10,344 bases of DNA. It comes from Alphaproteobacteria bacterium (GTDB lineage: Bacteria > Pseudomonadota > Alphaproteobacteria > UBA8366 > JADFVY01). The notes below the pieces were generated by a model that searched no databases, was not told the DNA's origin, and saw nothing but the letters and a program-made list of their open reading frames with translations. Both the position numbers and the translations under genes were made by a program. Positions 1-7,365 of this stretch are shown here, one piece after another. Positions within the stretch are counted from its first letter, which is position 1. Each line of letters begins with the position of its first letter. Location of the stretch: the NCBI GenBank assembly GCA_029881615.1, contig JAOUMF010000036.1:1-10344 (forward strand). The letters are read 5' to 3'.

Positions 1-1
1 C

Positions 2-799
2 GACGTTCTGCTACCCGCCGGACGCTTGCTGACCGCGCGTGACGTGGCCCTCGCGGCCGCGATGAATACGCCCTGGATCATGGTCCACCGCCGCCCGCGC
101 GTCGCCATCCTGGCAACCGGCGACGAGGTCGTCATGCCCGGCGACCCCATGACGCCGAACCAGATTATCAGCTCCAACAGCCTCGGCATGGCCGCGATGG
201 TCAAGGTCTTCGGGGGCGAGCCCTGTATGCTGGGTATCGCGCCCGATGACCGCGAAGCGCTTGCCGCCATGGCCGCCGGGGCCAAGGGCGCGGACCTGCT
301 GCTGACCAGCGGTGGCGCATCGGTCGGCGACCATGATCTGGTACAGAGCGTGCTGGGCGAGATCGGTTTCGAACTGGGGTTCTGGAAGATCGCCATGCGC
401 CCGGGAAAACCGCTCATTTTTGGCCATGTCGGCGACACACCGGTGCTCGGCCTGCCGGGCAACCCGGTGTCGGCGCTGGTTTGCGCCATCCTCTTCCTTC
501 GTCCCGCGCTGACGCGAATGCTGGGCATGACGGCCAGGGATGATGGACATACCACAACCGCCCGGCTCACCGAGCCTCTGGAAAAGAACGACGAGCGTCA
601 GGATTACCTGCGCGGCGCGCTGACAAACAACGAAAATGGCGAGCTATTGGTAACGCCCTTTACCCGACAGGACAGCTCGATGCTGAACATGCTGGCCCAG
701 GCCGATTGCCTGGTTATGCGGCCGCCCCATGCGCCGGCGCTGACGGCGGGCGAACGCGTGCCCGTCATTCCCCTGCCCGGCGCGCTTTACAGGGCGTGA
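2..799 (+). CDS. moeA: Molybdopterin molybdotransferase MoeA, 5'-truncated by window edge
   Basis: MoeA inserts molybdate into adenylylated molybdopterin in the last step of molybdenum cofactor synthesis, in the cytoplasm. The reading frame is open from base 2, so the gene enters from the left. The first possible start (TTG at 26) lies inside a conserved stretch (LLPAGRLLTARDVALAAAMN) and is not the real start. The visible 265 residues are roughly the C-terminal two thirds of a protein usually about 400 residues long. They show the MoCF-binding domain: ILATGDEVV, then PNQIISSNS, LLTSGGASVGDHD (about 297-338), MRPGKPLIFG and GLPGNPVSALV (about 449-480). A C-terminal beta domain follows. The stop is TGA at 797-799. 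No clear terminator follows, and the next gene, lexA, appears to have its own promoter. Family assignment is secure. The moeA/glp symbol follows Proteobacterial usage. Confidence 0.95.
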   Translation, partial: DVLLPAGRLLTARDVALAAAMNTPWIMVHRRPRVAILATGDEVVMPGDPMTPNQIISSNSLGMAAMVKVFGGEPCMLGIAPDDREALAAMAAGAKGADLLLTSGGASVGDHDLVQSVLGEIGFELGFWKIAMRPGKPLIFGHVGDTPVLGLPGNPVSALVCAILFLRPALTRMLGMTARDDGHTTTARLTEPLEKNDERQDYLRGALTNNENGELLVTPFTRQDSSMLNMLAQADCLVMRPPHAPALTAGERVPVIPLPGALYRA

Positions 800-830
800 C
801 AAAAAATCCGCCCAAGGCTGCATTTCTCCC

Positions 831-859
831 TTGACCGCAAAATAGAACCAAACTAGAAC
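831..859 (+). promoter_or_regulatory. Predicted lexA promoter
   Basis: A -35-like TTGACC (831-836) and a -10-like TAGAAC (854-859) are separated by exactly 17 bp, which fits sigma-70-type promoters. The -10 element is inside the first LexA box (845-859), so bound LexA would block RNA polymerase. The start point would be near 866, giving a leader of about 178 nt before the lexA ATG. This is a sequence prediction only. Confidence 0.6.
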
Positions 860-884
860 ATGTGCATATGTTTTGGTTTTGTTC
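845..884. promoter_or_regulatory. LexA operator: two SOS-box-like arms in a 40-bp dyad
   Basis: The left arm, GAACCAAACTAGAAC (845-859), matches the alphaproteobacterial SOS box GAAC-N7-GAAC exactly (the other strand of GTTC-N7-GTTC). The right arm, GTTTTGGTTTTGTTC (870-884), is GTTT-N7-GTTC with one base off consensus. The arms lie in opposite orientation. The whole 40 bp compares with its own reverse complement at 16 of 20 base pairs. The position over the -10 and start site upstream of lexA fits negative autoregulation. The box consensus is known for this class; dimer occupancy here is inferred. Confidence 0.75.
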
Positions 885-938
885 CATATATGGTGTTAGA
901 GAGCACCGCAACTACTAGAACAAAACCTCCGACACCTA

Positions 939-957
939 TATCAGGCATGGCCTGATA
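939..957. repeat. Perfect 8-bp inverted repeat in lexA leader
   Basis: TATCAGGC (939-946) and GCCTGATA (950-957) are exact reverse complements around a 3-base ATG loop. The element lies in the predicted untranslated leader of lexA. No T-run follows, so it is not a classical terminator. It could be an RNA hairpin or a protein-binding site. Weaker inverted repeats follow at 966-983 (GGCCC/GGGCC) and 999-1020 (8 bp with one mismatch). Confidence 0.5.
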
Positions 958-1043
958 GCCTATCCGGCCCCGCCAAGAGGGCCATAGATCAGCTAATTGC
1001 CATCCAAATCAATGGACGGCACGATCCGGGGGACTGAACTGCG

Positions 1044-1718
1044 ATGCTGACACGCAAGCAATACGAGCTTCTGAATTTCATTAACAAACGCCTTGATGAA
1101 TCCGGCGTATCGCCTTCATTCGACGAAATGAAAGATGCTCTCAATCTGAAATCGAAATCTGGTATTCATCGCCTGATTACGGGACTTGAAGAGCGCGGCT
1201 TCATTCGTCGCCTGCCACATCGCGCACGCGCGCTGGAAGTGGTGAAGCTGCCGGACAATATGGGCGGCAGTGGCAAGGGCAACGTGGTGCGGCCGGACTT
1301 CAGGGTCGCACCCACGGCGATTCCGCTGGAGAGCGACAACATCACCCTGCCGGTATTGGGCAAGATCGCCGCCGGCACCCCGATCGAGGCATTGAGCGAC
1401 CATTCCAATAACGTCGAGGTTCCAGCCTCGATGATTGGCGGTGGCGAGCATTACGCGCTGAAGGTCGAAGGCGAATCGATGATTGACGCCGGTATCTTCG
1501 ATGGCGATACGGTACTGATCCAGCGCTGCGACACGGCGGAAAACGGCACGATTGTTGTCGCCCTGGTGGATGATGCCGAGGTCACGCTGAAGCGGATTCG
1601 CCGCAAGGGCGCTTCGATCGCCCTGGAAGCAGCCAACCCCGCCTTCGAAACCCGCATCTTCGGCCCCGACCGGGTGAAGGTGCAAGGCCGGCTTGTGGGA
1701 CTGATGCGCAACTATTGA
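1044..1718 (+). CDS. lexA: SOS repressor LexA (self-cleaving, S24 peptidase fold)
   Basis: LexA represses DNA-damage genes and inactivates itself by autoproteolysis when RecA filaments form. The 224-residue product has an N-terminal winged helix-turn-helix (about 1-65, starting [17 protein letters not shown]), a linker that is long compared with E. coli LexA, and a C-terminal peptidase domain (about 100-224). The cleavage site is Ala110-Gly111 in [10 protein letters not shown]. The catalytic dyad is Ser145 (in [10 protein letters not shown]) and Lys183 (in VTLKRI). The cleavage-to-Ser distance of 35 residues equals that of E. coli LexA. The ATG at 1044 is the first possible start, because an in-frame TGA lies at 1035-1037. 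A purine-rich GGGGGA (1028-1033) sits 10 bases upstream as a ribosome site. The gene carries LexA boxes in its own promoter. Its 3' end faces comEC tail to tail, 10 bp apart. Confidence 0.97.
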   Translation: MLTRKQYELLNFINKRLDESGVSPSFDEMKDALNLKSKSGIHRLITGLEERGFIRRLPHRARALEVVKLPDNMGGSGKGNVVRPDFRVAPTAIPLESDNITLPVLGKIAAGTPIEALSDHSNNVEVPASMIGGGEHYALKVEGESMIDAGIFDGDTVLIQRCDTAENGTIVVALVDDAEVTLKRIRRKGASIALEAANPAFETRIFGPDRVKVQGRLVGLMRNY

Positions 1719-1728
1719 AGAATAGCCG

Positions 1729-3831
1729 CTACTTCCCTCTGTTCCGCCGTGACGACCAGGGCCTTGCGCCCTGGTAATCGGCGACCGTTCGAACCCTTAT
1801 ATCATCACCATCAAGCCAAATGGCGGTGGCGCCATGGCGCCAGAGATCAAAGCGGTCGATCACCAGCAATGGTGCGGAGCAGTTACCGCGCACCGGACGC
1901 GCGCTGATCAGGATATCGGCGATCCGGCAATCTTCATCATGAGCCAGGCCATCCCGCAGCAACGCTACCGCCCGGCCGCCAGCCTTATAGATACAGCCAA
2001 GCCCGTCGCAACGCAGGCGACCGTCCATACTTGCTTGCCCTTCAGGCCAGTACAGGCTCTCACCCTGCCCTTCCTGTTCCAGCCAGTCATCGGCGATGCG
2101 GCTATCCCGCCTTCTTTGCGAGACACTTAGTCGGCCATCGGCCATGCGCACGGCCATCAACCCGCCATTGTCTGAAACCAGAATGTCAGGCCCCTGTTGC
2201 AGCCCCAGGCTCGCCAGACCGGCCAGCAGCCCCAGCAATCCGGCATAACGCCAGCGCCGCCGCCACAGGCAAAGCCACAATCCGCCCAACGCCACCAGAA
2301 TCAAACCGCCGACGGGCAATGCCGCGACCGGGCGCACCGCCCCGGGCCATGCGGAAATCCCCCCGGCAATCCATAACAACCCATCGATGCCCCACCCCAT
2401 CAGGGTCAGCGGGACACCGTCCAGTCCCAACGGCATCAGCACGGCCGCGATCACCGCCCAGGGCATGATCCACAATGCCGTCAGCGGTACCGCCAGCATA
2501 TTCGCCGGCAACCCATAGACCGCGATGCGCCCGAAATGATGAAGCGCAATCAGGCCGGTGGCGAAACTGGCGATGATCGTTGTCGCCGCAACCCCGCCGG
2601 CGTAAAGCGTTACACGCGCCGCAACCCCATGTCCGACCGCCGTGCGCACCTCGCGAAAACGGTCCCGCGAGGCTTCATAGAAGGCGATCAGGGCGACAAC
2701 GGCCGCGAAAGACATCTGAAAACTGGCGCCAAGGATGCTTTCCGGCGCTATTGCCAGGATAATGATCGCCGCCCAGGCAACAAGCCGCATTGAAATCGCC
2801 TGCCGATCCAGCAACACGGCCAGCAACACTAGGCCGGTCATCGCAAAGGCGCGCTGGGTCGGCACCGTCGCGCCCGCCAACAGCAAATAGGCGAAACCGC
2901 CGGCGATCGCCACGCCCGCGGACCATTTCTTGATGGGATAACGCAGGGTCAGCCGCTCCGACAACGCCAGCAGCGCGCGCAGCCCGAAAAACAACGTCGC
3001 CGCCACCAGGCCCAGATGGAGCCCCGAAATCGCCAACAGATGCGCCAGGCCAGAGTCACGCATGAAGTCGAGCGATTCTTGCGATATGGCACTGCGATCG
3101 CCGGTCATCAGGGCAGCCGCGACGGCCCCTGATTCGCCTGGCAAGGTTGCTCGAATTCGGCCCGTCATATGCAACCGCAGCGCCGCCATGAACAAGGCCG
3201 GCGACCATTCCGCCGCCTGCCCCCCCCGGTCCGCGGGTCGCGCACTGCCCATGGCGAAGCCCACCGCGCCAAGCCCCTGAAACCATGAGCGGCGCTGGAA
3301 ATCATAGGCGCCCGGCGCGGACGGTGCGGACGGAGGCATGAGTTTGGCAAATACATCGATTCGATCTCCAATATCGACGATGTCGCCACGGCGAAGCTTG
3401 ATACGCACCAGCGCCGGCGTCGCTGCCGGATCCATCCGGTTCAGGGAAACATTTTCCAGCGTCACACGCGGTCCGCCCGGGCGCATCTCCACACGCACCA
3501 CCCGCCCGGTCACGCCCGCTGGCCCATAGGGTTTGACGAGTACCGGCGCGGCGACCAGATGGGTCCGCAACTGCGCCGCGGCAAATCCCCCCGCCCCAAA
3601 CGCCACGCCCAGGAAAATGAGCGCCACGATCAGGTTGGTCCGTAAACGCCAGGCAACAAGCGACGCCAGCACAAGAATAAAGGTCCCGGCCAATCCGGGC
3701 GGTTCCCAAGGCAGCCCAAAATAGAGACCGACCCCCGCACCGAAGGCGACAGGCGCCCATAGCAGCCAGCGTTCGCGCTCGCCAGCTACAATATCAGCGA
3801 TCCCTTTCGTTGTTTTGGCCCAGCCGGTCAT
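1729..3831 (-). CDS. comEC: ComEC/Rec2-family inner-membrane protein with degenerate C-terminal domain
   Basis: ComEC forms the inner-membrane channel for single-stranded DNA uptake in naturally competent bacteria. The 700-residue protein starts with hydrophobic segments (about 23-85) and a DUF4131-like soluble part (about 95-200). The multi-spanning Competence domain follows (about 235-500), with GDRSAIS (244-250), [15 protein letters not shown] (260-274), VPTQRAFAM (323-331), [12 protein letters not shown] (371-382) and [12 protein letters not shown] (439-450). The C-terminal part (about 545-700) is where many ComECs carry a metallo-beta-lactamase-like nuclease domain. Here it has no HxHxDH motif, and its only histidines are His631 and His666. 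The ATG at 3829-3831 is the first start after an in-frame stop at 3853-3855. The ribosome site is weak. The gene is divergent from gltX. No other competence gene is in the window, so a DNA-uptake role is inferred from family only. Confidence 0.9.
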   Translation of the reverse strand: MTGWAKTTKGIADIVAGERERWLLWAPVAFGAGVGLYFGLPWEPPGLAGTFILVLASLVAWRLRTNLIVALIFLGVAFGAGGFAAAQLRTHLVAAPVLVKPYGPAGVTGRVVRVEMRPGGPRVTLENVSLNRMDPAATPALVRIKLRRGDIVDIGDRIDVFAKLMPPSAPSAPGAYDFQRRSWFQGLGAVGFAMGSARPADRGGQAAEWSPALFMAALRLHMTGRIRATLPGESGAVAAALMTGDRSAISQESLDFMRDSGLAHLLAISGLHLGLVAATLFFGLRALLALSERLTLRYPIKKWSAGVAIAGGFAYLLLAGATVPTQRAFAMTGLVLLAVLLDRQAISMRLVAWAAIIILAIAPESILGASFQMSFAAVVALIAFYEASRDRFREVRTAVGHGVAARVTLYAGGVAATTIIASFATGLIALHHFGRIAVYGLPANMLAVPLTALWIMPWAVIAAVLMPLGLDGVPLTLMGWGIDGLLWIAGGISAWPGAVRPVAALPVGGLILVALGGLWLCLWRRRWRYAGLLGLLAGLASLGLQQGPDILVSDNGGLMAVRMADGRLSVSQRRRDSRIADDWLEQEGQGESLYWPEGQASMDGRLRCDGLGCIYKAGGRAVALLRDGLAHDEDCRIADILISARPVRGNCSAPLLVIDRFDLWRHGATAIWLDGDDIRVRTVADYQGARPWSSRRNRGK

Positions 3832-3873
3832 GCTCGTGCCGCTTGCGCTCCCTTATGCCGCGATAAAACGATT

Positions 3874-3902
3874 TTGCAGCAATGCCCGTCATTGTGCTAC
3901 AT
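3874..3902 (+). promoter_or_regulatory. Candidate gltX promoter
   Basis: TTGCAG (3874-3879) and CTACAT (3897-3902) are separated by 17 bp, resembling alphaproteobacterial housekeeping promoters. It lies in the 117-bp divergent spacer between comEC and gltX and would give a leader of about 40 nt. I see no convincing promoter for comEC on the other strand in this spacer. Prediction only. Confidence 0.4.
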
Positions 3903-3938
3903 CCCGCCTCGAGAATGCGCCACCCGCCATACCCATCC

Positions 3939-3946
3939 AGGAGAAG
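3939..3946 (+). promoter_or_regulatory. Ribosome binding site of gltX
   Basis: AGGAGAAG ends 2 bases before the ATG at 3949, with its AGGAG core 5 bases away. It fixes the gltX start at 3949 rather than the in-frame ATG at 3874, which would add 25 residues unlike any GltX N-terminus. Confidence 0.8.
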
Positions 3947-3948
3947 AA

Positions 3949-5355
3949 ATGTCCGTTGTAACCCGGTTTGCGCCGTCACCCACAGGGTACCTGCATATAG
4001 GCGGCGCCCGCACTGCGCTGTTCAACTGGCTGTTTGCCCGCCATCACGGCGGCCGCTATCTGCTGCGCATCGAAGATACCGACCGCGAGCGTTCCACCCC
4101 GGAAGCGATCCAGGCGATCCTCGACGGGCTTCGCTGGCTCGAACTGGATTGGGATGGTCCGGAAATCTATCAGTCGGCCAATCAGGGACGCCATGCGGCC
4201 GTGGTCGCCGAGTTGCTGGAAAAAGGTCTCGCCTACCGGTGTTACACGACGCCGGAAGAATTGACCGAGATGCGCGAGAAAGCACGCGCCGAGGGCCGTC
4301 CGCCGCGCTACGACGGGCGCTGGCGTGATCGCGACCCGTCAGAAGCGCCGGCGGGTGTAAAGCCCGCCATCCGCCTGAAAGCACCCCAGGAGGGCGAGAC
4401 TGTAATTCGCGATCTGGTTCAGGGCGAGGTGCGTATCGGCAACGATCAACTGGACGACATGGTGCTGATGCGCGGCGACGGTACGCCGACCTACATGCAT
4501 TCCGTTGTGGTCGACGACCATGACATGGGCATCACCCATATCGTGCGCGGCGTCGATCATCTGACCAACGCAGCCCGCCAGACCGTGCTGTACCAGGCCA
4601 TGGGATGGGAAATTCCGGAATTCGCCCATGTCCCGCTGATTCACGGCCCGGATGGCGCGAAACTGTCCAAACGTCATGGCGCATTGGGTGTCGAGGCCTA
4701 TCGCGACATGGGCTACCTGCCCGAAGCCATGCGCAATTATCTGCTACGCCTAGGCTGGTCCCATGGCGACGAAGAGATCATCAGCACCGAACAGGCCATT
4801 GAATGGTTCAATCTGGAAGCGATTGGCCGGTCTCCCGCGCGCTTCGATTTCGCGAAACTGGAAAACCTTAACGGTACCTACATCCGCGAGGCCGACGATA
4901 CGCGCCTTGTTGATCTGATATTGCCGCGCGTCTCGGAAACACTAGGGCTTGAGGTCGATGAAGATTGCCGCGACATCTTGATTGCCGGCATGAATGGACT
5001 GAAGCAACGTGCCAAGACATTGCTGGAACTGGCCGATAGCGCACTATTCTATTTGCATCCGCCAACTTATCCCCTGACGATCGAAAAAGCCGCAAAACTG
5101 CTTGCTGGCGATGGTGCGACAATTGTTCTCGATGTCGCTGCCAAATTCAGCGAACTCGACCAATGGGAAGCCGGTGCCCTGGAAGAATCAGTCCGCACCT
5201 ATGCGGAATCCAGGGAATTGGGGCTTGGCAAGGTCGCCCAGCCCCTTCGCGCCGCCCTGACCGGTTCCAACATCTCACCCGGCATATTCGAAATCATGGA
5301 AGTGCTCGGCCGAGACGAGAGTTTAGCCCGCCTGAATGCAGTCCAATCCGATTGA
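3949..5355 (+). CDS. gltX: Glutamyl-tRNA synthetase
   Basis: This class I aminoacyl-tRNA synthetase charges tRNA with glutamate in the cytoplasm. Its product serves translation and, as Glu-tRNA(Glu), the C5 route to haem where that is present. The protein has 468 residues, the usual size. The N-terminus [20 protein letters not shown] holds the HIGH-type signature (His16-Gly19). [10 protein letters not shown] (40-49) and the KLSKR form of the KMSKS loop (238-242) complete the catalytic Rossmann domain. [20 protein letters not shown] (201-220) is also typical of the family. The C-terminal helical anticodon-binding part runs from about 320. The start at 3949 is set by the ribosome site and by the immediate catalytic motif. 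Many alphaproteobacteria carry two gltX copies and use GatCAB to make Gln-tRNA. Whether this copy discriminates between tRNA(Glu) and tRNA(Gln) cannot be told here. Confidence 0.96.
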   Translation: MSVVTRFAPSPTGYLHIGGARTALFNWLFARHHGGRYLLRIEDTDRERSTPEAIQAILDGLRWLELDWDGPEIYQSANQGRHAAVVAELLEKGLAYRCYTTPEELTEMREKARAEGRPPRYDGRWRDRDPSEAPAGVKPAIRLKAPQEGETVIRDLVQGEVRIGNDQLDDMVLMRGDGTPTYMHSVVVDDHDMGITHIVRGVDHLTNAARQTVLYQAMGWEIPEFAHVPLIHGPDGAKLSKRHGALGVEAYRDMGYLPEAMRNYLLRLGWSHGDEEIISTEQAIEWFNLEAIGRSPARFDFAKLENLNGTYIREADDTRLVDLILPRVSETLGLEVDEDCRDILIAGMNGLKQRAKTLLELADSALFYLHPPTYPLTIEKAAKLLAGDGATIVLDVAAKFSELDQWEAGALEESVRTYAESRELGLGKVAQPLRAALTGSNISPGIFEIMEVLGRDESLARLNAVQSD

Positions 5356-5372
5356 ATCTTTATAGTCCGGAT

Positions 5373-5401
5373 TTGCTCCAACAGCGGCGGCAGTCTATAA
5401 T
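5373..5401 (+). promoter_or_regulatory. Predicted gltA promoter
   Basis: TTGCTC (5373-5378) and a perfect -10 hexamer TATAAT (5396-5401) are separated by 17 bp. Transcription would start near 5408, giving a leader of about 87 nt. It lies just after the gltX stop, so gltA probably has its own promoter even if some readthrough from gltX occurs. Confidence 0.6.
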
Positions 5402-5402
5402 T

Positions 5403-5457
5403 AGTGCAGCGCGGAAGACTATGCTGCACTGCAGCGCATCTAGCGAAAACTACGCTG
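5403..5457. repeat. Overlapping direct and inverted repeats at the start of the gltA leader
   Basis: AGTGCAGC (5403-5410) and GCTGCACT (5423-5430) are perfect 8-bp inverted arms. GCTGCA (5423-5428) can instead pair with TGCAGC (5430-5435), so two hairpins compete for the same segment. The block also reads as an imperfect direct repeat: TGCAGCGC then ACTATGCTG (5405-5426), and TGCAGCGC then ACTACGCTG (5430-5457). No T-run follows. Function is unknown; it may be an operator or an RNA structure. Confidence 0.5.
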
Positions 5458-5484
5458 ATAATCCGCCCACAAATAACAGAATGT

Positions 5485-5488
5485 GAGG
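5485..5488 (+). promoter_or_regulatory. Ribosome binding site of gltA
   Basis: GAGG lies 6 bases before the ATG at 5495. This favours ATG 5495 over the in-frame GTG at 5483, whose first codons contain the site itself. Confidence 0.65.
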
Positions 5489-5494
5489 CCAAAT

Positions 5495-6823
5495 ATGACC
5501 GATGACCCATCTGCCTTGAAACCCGCGGTTACCGGCGATGTCGTAACCCTGAAGGATCACCGTAGCGGCAAAAGCTTCGATTTTCCGGTCATGGATGGAT
5601 CCATCGGCCCATCAGTGGTAGACGTTCGCAAGTTCTATGGCGATACCGGCTATTTCACATATGATCCGGGCTACACATCCACGGGTTCATGTGAATCGAA
5701 GATCACCTATATCGACGGTGACGAAGGCGTGCTGCTCTATCGCGGCTACAGGATCGAGGAACTGGCGGAAAACAGCAGCTTCCTGGAAGTCTGCCAGCTC
5801 TTGCTCGAAGGCGAGCTTCCGTCGCCGGAGCACAAGGCGGCCTTCGAGAAACACATCACCTATCACACGATGCTGCATGAACAATTGCAGTATTTTTATC
5901 GCGGTTTTCGGCGCGATGCACATCCCATGGCCGTGATGGTCGGGGTCGCGGGCGCCCTGTCCGCGTTCTATCACGACTCAACCGATATCTATGACGAGAA
6001 ACAGCGGATCGTCGCCTCGCACCGGCTGGTCGCAAAGATGCCGACGATCGCTGCCTGGGCCTATAAATATTCAACTGGGCAGCCCTTCGTTTATCCGCGT
6101 AATGATTTGTCCTATGCCGCGAACTTCCTGCATATGACCTTCTCGACACCTTGCGAAGAATACAAGATCCAGCGGTCAGTGGCCCGCGCCATGGACCGGA
6201 TATTCATCCTGCATGCCGACCACGAGCAAAACGCGTCGACATCGACCGTGCGCCTGGCCGGTTCGTCGGGCGCCAATCCCTTCGCCTGCATCGCGGCCGG
6301 CATCGCCTCGCTGTGGGGCCCCGCGCATGGCGGCGCCAACGAGGCCGTGTTGACCATGCTGGGCGAGATCGGCACCAAGGACCGGGTGCCGGAGTTCGTG
6401 AAGCGCGCCAAGGACAAGGACGACCCCTTCCGCCTGATGGGTTTCGGTCACCGGGTCTACAAGAATTACGACCCGCGCGCTGCGGTGTTGCGCCAGTCCT
6501 GTCATGAAGTCCTGGAAGAACTGGGCGTGCAGCATGAGCCACTGCTTGATCTGGCCATGGAACTGGAACGGATCGCGCTGGAAGACGAGTATTTCGTCAA
6601 ACGCAAGCTGTTCCCGAATGTGGATTTCTATTCGGGCATTATCCTGCGCGCCATGGGCTTCCCCACCTCGATGTTCACGGTGTTATTCGCGGTGGCCCGT
6701 ACTGTCGGCTGGATCGCCCAGTGGAAGGAAATGATTGAAGATCCGCAGCAGAAGATCGGGCGGCCTCGTCAACTTTATACCGGCCACCCGCAACGCCCAT
6801 ACATTCCCGTCGATCAACGCTGA
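5495..6823 (+). CDS. gltA: Type II citrate synthase
   Basis: Citrate synthase condenses acetyl-CoA with oxaloacetate to make citrate at the entry of the TCA cycle. The 442-residue product has the N-terminal beta-domain typical of the hexameric, Gram-negative type II enzymes. It then shows [33 protein letters not shown] (238-257), [31 protein letters not shown] and [16 protein letters not shown]. By comparison with E. coli (His264, His305, Asp362) the catalytic residues are His278, His319 and Asp377. Cys220 in FSTPCEEY matches the position of E. coli Cys206 near the NADH site, so NADH inhibition is possible but not shown. The start at 5495 is chosen for its ribosome site. The gene has its own promoter and ends at a strong terminator. 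It is convergent with the glyoxalase gene. Confidence 0.97.
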   Translation: MTDDPSALKPAVTGDVVTLKDHRSGKSFDFPVMDGSIGPSVVDVRKFYGDTGYFTYDPGYTSTGSCESKITYIDGDEGVLLYRGYRIEELAENSSFLEVCQLLLEGELPSPEHKAAFEKHITYHTMLHEQLQYFYRGFRRDAHPMAVMVGVAGALSAFYHDSTDIYDEKQRIVASHRLVAKMPTIAAWAYKYSTGQPFVYPRNDLSYAANFLHMTFSTPCEEYKIQRSVARAMDRIFILHADHEQNASTSTVRLAGSSGANPFACIAAGIASLWGPAHGGANEAVLTMLGEIGTKDRVPEFVKRAKDKDDPFRLMGFGHRVYKNYDPRAAVLRQSCHEVLEELGVQHEPLLDLAMELERIALEDEYFVKRKLFPNVDFYSGIILRAMGFPTSMFTVLFAVARTVGWIAQWKEMIEDPQQKIGRPRQLYTGHPQRPYIPVDQR

Positions 6824-6841
6824 CGGCGCAGGCACGACTAC

Positions 6842-6878
6842 AAAAAAGGCGGCTATCCGATTGGATGGCCGCCTTTTT
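6842..6878. terminator. Bidirectional rho-independent terminator between gltA and the glyoxalase gene
   Basis: A-run, GGCGGC (6848-6853), then ATCC (6855-6858), loop GATT (6859-6862), GGAT (6863-6866), GCCGCC (6868-6873) and TTTTT (6874-6878). T6854 and G6867 can form a wobble pair, so the stem is continuous. The A-run on the left and the T-run on the right let it stop transcription in both directions. It lies 18 bp after gltA and 27 bp after the glyoxalase gene. Confidence 0.9.
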
Positions 6879-6905
6879 GTTATTTATGGCACGCGCCAAG
6901 CATTC

Positions 6906-7319
6906 TCAAGCGCGCTCGATCAGTTCGATCTTGTAACCGTCGGGGTCCTCGATAAAGGCGATGACCGATCCGCCATGCTTCATCGGGCCGGGCGGGCGCG
7001 GAATCTTGACGCCTTCCTTTTCCATCTGCTTGCAGGTGCCGTATATGTCGGGCACGCCGATAGCCAAATGACCAAAGGCATTACCCAGATCATACGGTTC
7101 TTTCTGCCCCCAGTTATGAGTCAGTTCGATCACCGTGCTATCGGACTCGTCGCCATAGCCAATGAATGCCAAGGTGAATTCGCCGGACGGATAGTCGTCT
7201 CTGCGAGTCAATTTCATGCCAAGCAAACGGGTATAGAAATCAATGGATTTGTCCAGATCCATCACCCGGATCATGGTGTGCAGAAACCGGAATTTGCTGG
7301 TATCGGTAGCGTCGCTCAT
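6906..7319 (-). CDS. gloA: Glyoxalase I (lactoylglutathione lyase)
   Basis: Glyoxalase I converts the hemithioacetal of methylglyoxal and glutathione to S-lactoylglutathione, detoxifying a glycolytic by-product in the cytoplasm. The 137-residue protein has two vicinal-oxygen-chelate halves and closely resembles E. coli GloA from memory: FLHTMIRVMDLDKSIDFYTR, LLGMKL, VIELTHNWG, FGHLAIGV and FIEDPDGYKIELIE. The four metal ligands are His14, Glu65, His84 and Glu132. The short length, without the insertions of the zinc-dependent type, points to a nickel/cobalt-type enzyme. The ATG at 7317-7319 has a good ribosome site (AAGGAG, minus strand, about 7327-7332). The gene starts 46 bp after lpxB on the same strand and no promoter is evident between them, so it is probably the last gene of the lpx transcript. 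Confidence 0.93.
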   Translation of the reverse strand: MSDATDTSKFRFLHTMIRVMDLDKSIDFYTRLLGMKLTRRDDYPSGEFTLAFIGYGDESDSTVIELTHNWGQKEPYDLGNAFGHLAIGVPDIYGTCKQMEKEGVKIPRPPGPMKHGGSVIAFIEDPDGYKIELIERA

Positions 7320-7365
7320 CTTCCCTCTCCTTCAATAATGCCTGGCCGAATTGTGAATATGCTGT

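Noticed and set aside
11..550. 179-codon minus-strand frame opposite moeA
   Set aside because: Shadow of the moeA reading frame with no motif or context.
868..955. Two tiny ORFs in the lexA leader (16 codons from ATG 868, 21 codons from ATG 890)
   Set aside because: Neither has a ribosome site and neither product resembles anything. The first would need leaderless translation from an unmapped start. Chance ORFs of this size are expected.
3874..3948. 25-residue N-terminal extension of gltX from ATG 3874
   Set aside because: The added residues do not resemble a GltX N-terminus, the strong ribosome site lies before 3949, and the extension overlaps the likely promoter.
3832..3948. A comEC promoter on the minus strand of the divergent spacer
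   Set aside because: A TTGCTG is present, but the -10 at the proper distance is poor, so I did not annotate it.
5483..5494. GTG start for gltA at 5483
   Set aside because: It would add four residues that contain the ribosome site itself. ATG 5495 has the correct spacing.
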